Assembly: GCF_946885725.1 (NCBI RefSeq) | Contig: NZ_CAMPGZ010000132.1 | Span: 1-11,753, forward strand | From: an uncultured Nocardioides sp. | Lineage (GTDB): Bacteria > Actinomycetota > Actinomycetes > Propionibacteriales > Nocardioidaceae | DNA: 11,753 bases | Reading direction: 5' to 3' | In this document: positions 8,561 through 11,753 of the stretch, piece after piece | Numbering within the stretch: position 1 is the first letter of the stretch | Layout of the letters: the number at the start of each line of letters is the position of its first letter | Notes under the pieces: model-generated | What the model was told of the DNA's origin: nothing | The model's database searches: none | What the model saw: the letters and a program-made list of their open reading frames with translations, nothing else | Program-made: the position numbers and the translations under genes

Positions 8561-8587
8561 GGGTGGTCGAGCCTGTCGAGACCACTC
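8561..8587. repeat. REP-like intergenic inverted repeat, possible bidirectional terminator
   Basis: GTGGTC (8563-8568) and GACCAC (8580-8585) form a perfect stem, extended by a G-T and a G-C pair to 8561/8587. The 11-base loop contains GCCTG between two TCGA tetranucleotides, allowing an alternative inner stem. It fills the 33-base gap between the convergent stops of ettA (8554) and the zinc-finger gene (8588). The core resembles a short palindrome I recall as recurring between genes in Nocardioides and related actinobacteria; that is memory, not a search. Only one copy is in this window. Confidence 0.6.
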
Positions 8588-8941
8588 TCAGGAGCGCTGG
8601 CGGGAGGCACAGTCGACGCACGTCCGTGCCGTCGGCCGCGCCTCCAGTCGCCCGGTAGGGATCGTTCGACCGCAGGTCGCGCAGACGCCGTACGTCCCGT
8701 CCGCCAGTCGCTGCCGCGCGGCGGCGATCTCGTCCAGGTGCTCGCGCGCCTGTTGCACGAGCGCGCCCACCTGGGACCGCTCGAACGCGATCGTCGACCC
8801 CTCGGGGTCGTGCTCGTCGTCGGCGTTGGAGCCCTCGGACGCGGCGACGATGTCGGCGTAGTCGCCGGTGAGGTCGGCCAGCCGCGCCCGCGTCGCCGCC
8901 TCGTCCTCGTCCAGCGCGGTGGCCGGATCCCAGTCGGACAT
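8588..8941 (-). CDS. TraR/DksA-family zinc-finger protein
   Basis: A 117-residue protein with the C-terminal C4 zinc finger of the family: C87-A-T-C90 and C108-V-D-C111, in TYGVCATCGRTIPTGRLEARP, a sequence highly typical of DksA/TraR. Two helices (about 7-35 and 53-82), joined by an acidic loop (36-52), form the expected coiled-coil hairpin. In proteobacteria such proteins enter the RNA polymerase secondary channel and alter promoter open complexes. The DxxDxA tip of E. coli DksA is not evident here; DDEHD (41-45) is the nearest acidic feature, so function cannot be transferred directly. The ATG has GGGAG six bases upstream (minus strand, 8948-8952). It lies 50 bases after the marR gene in the same direction and may share its transcript. 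Many actinobacterial members are unstudied. Confidence 0.88.
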   Translation of the reverse strand: MSDWDPATALDEDEAATRARLADLTGDYADIVAASEGSNADDEHDPEGSTIAFERSQVGALVQQAREHLDEIAAARQRLADGTYGVCATCGRTIPTGRLEARPTARTCVDCASRQRS

Positions 8942-8991
8942 GCTCGGCTCCCGGTGGCCTCGGTGTTCCCGTCAGGTCGGGTCGGTGGGCG

Positions 8992-9480
8992 TCAGCGGAT
9001 GTCGAGACCCGGGTGGGCGGCGACGAGCCGATCGGTGACCGCGTCGAACACGCGGCCGACGGCCTCGAAGTCCTCGTCGCTGGCGAGGGCGACGAGGTAC
9101 TCCCGCACGCCGCGCACGTGCGTGTGCGCCGCCTCCTCGAGCAGCTTGAACCCGCGGTCGGTGAGGCGCGCCTCGACGCCGCGGCCGTCAGATACGCAGG
9201 CGACCCTTTCGACCAGGCCGACGCGCTCCATGCGCGTCACCGTGTGGGTGACCCGGCTGCGGGAGTGGCTCAGCGAGTCGGCGAGGACTGCCATGCGGAG
9301 CCGTCGGTCGGGGGCCTCGGAGAGTCGGACCAGGATCTCGTACTCCGGCAGCGACAGGTCGTGCGCCTCGCGCAGGTCACGGTCGAGCCGGTCCATCAGC
9401 AGGGTGGTGCCGACCAGGTACGCCCGCCAGGCGCGCTGCTGCCCGGCGTCGAGCCACAGCGCGTCGTGAGTATCGGTCAT
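8992..9480 (-). CDS. MarR-family transcriptional regulator
   Basis: A 162-residue winged-helix dimeric repressor. N- and C-terminal helices (about 13-40 and 113-155) would form the dimer interface. The winged helix spans about 44-112, with LSLPEYEILVRLSEAP (42-57), a recognition helix around HSRSRVTHTVTRMER (72-86) and the wing VSDGRGVEARLTDRG (96-110), which is the MarR signature region. It has one cysteine, C95, just before the wing; this position is often CxSDGRG, so redox sensing should not be assumed. The start is the ATG at 9480, six bases after a TAGGAT -10 and with no Shine-Dalgarno, so it is likely leaderless. An imperfect palindrome overlaps the putative -35, which suggests autoregulation. 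The thiolase gene lies upstream on the same strand and the DksA-like gene downstream. The ligand is unknown. Confidence 0.93.
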   Translation of the reverse strand: MTDTHDALWLDAGQQRAWRAYLVGTTLLMDRLDRDLREAHDLSLPEYEILVRLSEAPDRRLRMAVLADSLSHSRSRVTHTVTRMERVGLVERVACVSDGRGVEARLTDRGFKLLEEAAHTHVRGVREYLVALASDEDFEAVGRVFDAVTDRLVAAHPGLDIR

Positions 9481-9492
9481 GGCACCATCCTA
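9478..9492 (-). promoter_or_regulatory. Probable leaderless promoter of marR
   Basis: On the minus strand TAGGAT (9487-9492) stands six bases before the ATG (9480-9478) with no Shine-Dalgarno. A possible -35, TTCAAC, lies at 9511-9516 with an 18-base spacer and falls inside the palindromic site at 9505-9516. Confidence 0.5.
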
Positions 9493-9504
9493 CGGCCGCA
9501 ACAG

Positions 9505-9516
9505 TTGAACGTTGAA
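9505..9516. promoter_or_regulatory. Candidate MarR operator (imperfect palindrome)
   Basis: TTGAACGTTGAA is a 12-base palindrome with five of six pairs matched, centred on AACGTT. It is A/T-rich against a GC-rich background. It lies 24-35 bases before the marR start, on the putative -35, where a bound repressor would block its own promoter. It can also be read as a direct repeat, GTTGAA-C-GTTGAA (9504-9516). Confidence 0.45.
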
Positions 9517-9563
9517 TGACGTTTTCGGGTTCGCGTGAGCTGTCCCGGTCGTCGGGCCGCGAG

Positions 9564-9587
9564 GCGGATGTTGGTCAGGACATCCGC
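9564..9587 (-). terminator. Hairpin spanning the thiolase stop codon
   Basis: GCGGATGT (9564-9571) and ACATCCGC (9580-9587) form a perfect eight-pair stem with an eight-base loop. The loop contains the thiolase TGA (9575-9577 on the minus strand). No U-tract follows. It may terminate or stabilise the thiolase message. The rest of the 94-base gap 9481-9574 holds the marR promoter and operator and no gene. Confidence 0.4.
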
Positions 9588-10789
9588 TCCAGGATCAGCG
9601 CCATGCCCTGGCCACCGCCGACGCACATCGTGACCAGGCCGGTGGTCTTGTCGTGCCAGTCGAGCGAGTTCAGCATCGTCGCCTGCAGGCGCGCGCCGGT
9701 CATCCCGAACGGGTGGCCGACCGCGATCGCGCCGCCGTTGACGTTGAGCTTGTCGAGGTCGATGCCGAGGTCCTGGTACGACGGCACGACCTGCGCGGCG
9801 AACGCCTCGTTGATCTCGACCAGGTCGATGTCGTCGATGGTCATCTTCGCCCGGGCCAGGGCCTGCCGGGTGGCCTCGACCGGGCCGAGGCCCATGATCT
9901 CGGGGGAGAGGGCGGTGACGCCGGTGGAGACGATCCGCGCGAGCGGGGTGATGCCCAGCTCCTTGGCCTTGGTGTCGGACATGACGACCACCGCGGCGGC
10001 GCCGTCGTTGAGCGGACAGCAGTTGCCGGCGGTGACCACGCCGTCGGGGCGGAACACCGGCTTGAGGTCAGCCACCGCCTCGTAGGTGACCCCGGCGCGC
10101 GGGCCGTCGTCCTTGCTCACCACCGTGCCGTCGGGGGTGGTGACCGGGGTGATCTCGCGCGCCCAGAAGCCGTCGTTGATGGCCTTCTCGGCGAGGTTCT
10201 GGCTCCGCACGCCGAACTCGTCGAGCTCCTTGCGGGACAGGCCGCGCAGCGTCGCGACGTTCTCGGCCGTCTGGCCCATGGCGATGTAGGCGTCGGGGAC
10301 CTTGCCGTCCCGGCGCGGGTCGTGCCACGTCGTCCCGCCCTGGGCCGTCTCGTCCGTGCGGGCCCGGGCGTCGTCGAACAGCGGGTTCTGCGTGCCCGGT
10401 ACGTCGGAGGTCCCGCGGCCGAACCGCGACACGGTCTCGACGCCGGCGGACACGAACACGTCGCCCTCGCCGGCCTTGATCGCGTGGAACGCCATCCGCG
10501 TCGTCTGCACCGAGGAGGAGCAGTAGCGGGTGATCGTGGCGCCGGGAAGGTGGTCGTAGCCGAGCAGCACCGAGACGATCCGCGCCATGTTGAAGCCGGA
10601 CTCGCCTCCCGGCAGGCCGCAGCCGAGGTACAGGTCGTCGACGTCCTTGGGGTCGAGCCCGGGCACCTTGTCCAGCGCCGCCCGCACGATCGTCGCCGTG
10701 AGGTCGTCGGGGCGCATGTCCTTCAGCGAGCCCTTGTTGGCGCGGCCGATGGGGGAGCGGGCCGCGGAGACGATCACTGCTTCGGGCAT
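9575..10789 (-). CDS. Acetyl-CoA C-acyltransferase (thiolase), FadA3-like
   Basis: A 404-residue thiolase that cleaves 3-ketoacyl-CoA with CoA, or condenses acyl-CoAs, in beta-oxidation-type metabolism. The nucleophilic cysteine is C90 in ITRYCSSSVQTTRMA. NEAF (327-330), the GHP motif with H359 and the second catalytic cysteine C389 in MCVGGGQG complete the active site. Length is normal for the family, and the sequence closely resembles what I recall of mycobacterial FadA3 (Rv1074c, about 405 residues). The chosen start, ATG 10789 (MPEAVIVSAARSPIG), has CGGAG five bases upstream; a GTG at 10795 is also in frame but overlaps that Shine-Dalgarno. The gene is divergent from two thioesterase genes across 71 bases. 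A hairpin spans its stop codon. Chain-length preference and direction cannot be read from sequence. Confidence 0.94.
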   Translation of the reverse strand: MPEAVIVSAARSPIGRANKGSLKDMRPDDLTATIVRAALDKVPGLDPKDVDDLYLGCGLPGGESGFNMARIVSVLLGYDHLPGATITRYCSSSVQTTRMAFHAIKAGEGDVFVSAGVETVSRFGRGTSDVPGTQNPLFDDARARTDETAQGGTTWHDPRRDGKVPDAYIAMGQTAENVATLRGLSRKELDEFGVRSQNLAEKAINDGFWAREITPVTTPDGTVVSKDDGPRAGVTYEAVADLKPVFRPDGVVTAGNCCPLNDGAAAVVVMSDTKAKELGITPLARIVSTGVTALSPEIMGLGPVEATRQALARAKMTIDDIDLVEINEAFAAQVVPSYQDLGIDLDKLNVNGGAIAVGHPFGMTGARLQATMLNSLDWHDKTTGLVTMCVGGGQGMALILERMS

Positions 10790-10828
10790 GGGCACTCCGA
10801 TCTCAGGGGTGGTGCGGACGCGGTTGCC

Positions 10829-10834
10829 ACTCTA
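10829..10834 (-). promoter_or_regulatory. Candidate -10 element for the thiolase gene
   Basis: On the minus strand TAGAGT (10829-10834) fits TANNNT. TTCATC (10852-10857) is 17 bases upstream as a weak -35. Transcription would begin near 10822, leaving a leader of about 33 bases that contains the Shine-Dalgarno. A plus-strand TAGGGC at 10833-10838 overlaps it and might serve the thioesterases, but lacks the final T. Confidence 0.35.
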
Positions 10835-10860
10835 GGGCGGCGCACTGGAAGGATGAACGA

Positions 10861-11289
10861 GTGGCTCGTCACATCTACGACTGCCCGCTGCGGTGGGCCG
10901 ACATGGACTCGCTCGGGCACGTGAACAACGTGGTCTACGTCGACTACCTCCAGGAGGCTCGCGTCGACATGCTCCGCGTGCACGCGCCGGCCCAGGGCGG
11001 CGAGGAGCTAGCCGAGGGGGTTGTCGTGGTGCGGCACGAGGTGGAGTACGTCAGCCCGCTGGTGTTCCGTCCCGAGCCGGTGCGGGTCGAGTCCTGGGTG
11101 ACGGAGATCAGGGCGGCGACGTTCACGCTCGCCTACGAGATCCTCGACGAGCTGTCGGACGGCGGCCGGCAGGTCTACCTGCGGGCGCGGACCGTGCTCA
11201 CGCCGTACGTGTTCGCCGAGGAGCGACCACGGCGGGTCACCGCGAGCGAGCGCGAGGTGCTCAACCGCTTCCTCGAGGACGCGTCGTGA
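10861..11289 (+). CDS. Acyl-CoA thioesterase, 4HBT hotdog family (first of tandem pair)
   Basis: A 142-residue single hotdog-fold protein of the 4-hydroxybenzoyl-CoA thioesterase/YbgC type, which hydrolyses acyl-CoA to free acid and CoA. The family motif is clear: RWADMDSLGHVNNVVY (11-26), with the probable catalytic D16 and the GHVNN (19-23) at the start of the central helix, followed by E32 in YLQEAR. Start at GTG with GGAAGGA (10847-10853) seven bases upstream; an out-of-frame ATG at 10853 is rejected. The stop overlaps the GTG of a second, related gene as GTGA. It is divergent from a thiolase, which suggests a role in acyl-CoA turnover. A related single gene (Rv2475c, as I recall) lies close to ettA in M. 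tuberculosis. Substrate unknown. Confidence 0.9.
   Translation: MARHIYDCPLRWADMDSLGHVNNVVYVDYLQEARVDMLRVHAPAQGGEELAEGVVVVRHEVEYVSPLVFRPEPVRVESWVTEIRAATFTLAYEILDELSDGGRQVYLRARTVLTPYVFAEERPRRVTASEREVLNRFLEDAS
11275..11289 (+). promoter_or_regulatory. Ribosome binding site and GTGA overlap between the thioesterases
   Basis: GAGGA (11275-11279) stands six bases before GTG (11286-11288), which shares bases with the TGA stop of the first thioesterase (11287-11289). This fixes the second start and implies coupled translation. Confidence 0.7.
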
Positions 11290-11702
11290 GCGCGCACGAG
11301 TACGTCTGCCACGTGCGGTTCTCCGACGTCGACGTCTACGGCCACGTCAACAACGTCAAGTACTTCGAGTACTACCAGGAGGCGCGGATCGACTTCCTGG
11401 CGGTCATGCGCGAGCCCGACCAGCCGCACCTGGCGACCGTGGTGGCGCGGATCGACGTCGACTACCGCCGGCCGATCCTGTTCCGGCCCGAGCCGTACGT
11501 CGTCACCACGCGGGTGGCGCACGTCGGCAGGTCGTCGTACACGCTCGACAGCGAGATCCTGGACGGCTCCGGTGACGGCGCCACGGTGCTGTCGCGGGCG
11601 AAGGCGGTGCTGGTGGCCTACGACCTCGACGCCCAACGGTCGCGCTCGCTCAGCGAGAAGGAGCGCGCGGTGCTCGAGAAGGGCCTGGCTGCCAGCAGCT
11701 AG
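11286..11702 (+). CDS. Acyl-CoA thioesterase, 4HBT hotdog family (second of tandem pair)
   Basis: A 138-residue hotdog-fold thioesterase, paralogous to the preceding gene. The motif is RFSDVDVYGHVNNVKY (11-26), with D16, GHVNN at 19-23 and E32 in YYQEAR at the same positions as in the first copy. In an ungapped comparison of residues 4-38, 20 of 35 are identical. The later strands contain VDYRRPILFRPEP (about 59-71), parallel to VEYVSPLVFRPEP in the first copy. The coupled GTG start gives a normal single-domain length; the frame is open further upstream, but only as a shadow of the first gene. The two products may form a mixed oligomer or divide substrates by chain length; that is inference. 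The stop TAG lies in a CTAG shared with the convergent next gene. Confidence 0.9.
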   Translation: MSAHEYVCHVRFSDVDVYGHVNNVKYFEYYQEARIDFLAVMREPDQPHLATVVARIDVDYRRPILFRPEPYVVTTRVAHVGRSSYTLDSEILDGSGDGATVLSRAKAVLVAYDLDAQRSRSLSEKERAVLEKGLAASS

Positions 11703-11753
11703 TCCTCGTCGAAGGTGTTGATCATGAACTGGGCGGCGTGCGTGACGTAGTCC
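11699..11753 (-). CDS. glbO: C-terminal end of a probable group II truncated hemoglobin (partial)
   Basis: A leftward frame enters from the right edge and ends at TAG (11701-11699). The 17 visible residues read DYVTHAAQFMINTFDED. They align well with the C-terminal end of mycobacterial GlbO as I remember it (DYLEMAAHSLVNSPF): DY, AA and N match, with conservative changes between. glbO also lies near the thioesterase and ettA homologues in M. tuberculosis. Truncated hemoglobin O is a small haem protein that binds O2 and associates with respiratory membranes. Haem-binding residues lie outside the window, so the call rests on a short tail plus neighbourhood. A different family remains possible. 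Confidence 0.5.
   Translation of the reverse strand, partial: DYVTHAAQFMINTFDED

Noticed and set aside
9053..9200. Idea that C95 of the MarR protein is a redox sensor of the OhrR type
   Set aside because: OhrR sensing cysteines lie near the N-terminus. C95 is just before the wing, a position often occupied in ordinary MarR proteins, and no peroxidase gene is adjacent.
9653..10924. 423-codon plus-strand frame antisense to the thiolase
   Set aside because: The minus-strand frame contains the complete thiolase active site; the plus frame is low-complexity with no motif.

Overview
This window is GC-rich, densely packed chromosomal DNA from an actinobacterium, most likely a Nocardioides-like member of the Nocardioidaceae. 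The grounds are strong G/C bias at third codon positions, several GTG starts, apparently leaderless TANNNT promoters, protein families with close mycobacterial and streptomycete counterparts, and a short intergenic inverted repeat (TCGAGCCTGTCGAGACC type) that I remember as common in Nocardioides-type genomes. No phage, transposase, CRISPR, tRNA or rRNA sequence is visible. No stretch without a gene exceeds about 125 bases.

Layout. Bases 2-55 hold the last codons of an unidentified rightward gene. A leftward Xaa-Pro aminopeptidase (M24B) follows, divergent from a rightward three-gene unit: a PrsW-type intramembrane metalloprotease and two membrane-anchored dynamin-like GTPases. The last two genes each start at a GTG that overlaps the preceding TGA in a GTGA tetranucleotide. 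A GC hairpin follows the second GTPase. Next come a second-type single-stranded DNA-binding protein without the usual acidic tip, and the ribosome-associated ABC-F ATPase EttA. A REP-like hairpin separates EttA from a convergent leftward block: a TraR/DksA-type zinc-finger protein, a MarR-type repressor with a likely autoregulatory operator, and a FadA3-like thiolase. Divergent from the thiolase are two tandem hotdog-fold (4HBT) thioesterases. The window closes on the C-terminal 17 residues of a leftward gene that resembles the end of the truncated hemoglobin GlbO.

How it fits together. As I recall it, the SSB-EttA-thioesterase-(GlbO) order echoes the Rv2478c-Rv2477c-Rv2475c-Rv2470 neighbourhood of Mycobacterium tuberculosis, which supports reading the right part as an old actinobacterial gene neighbourhood. 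The leftward MarR/DksA/thiolase block sits inside it. Thiolase and thioesterases form a CoA-thioester metabolism group around a shared divergent promoter region. The most interesting part is the translationally coupled PrsW / dynamin-like / dynamin-like unit, which suggests a membrane-remodelling or membrane-stress module combining an intramembrane protease with a GTPase pair. Four genes (aminopeptidase, prsW, marR, ettA) have a -10 element 6-9 bases before the start codon, so leaderless or nearly leaderless initiation seems frequent here.
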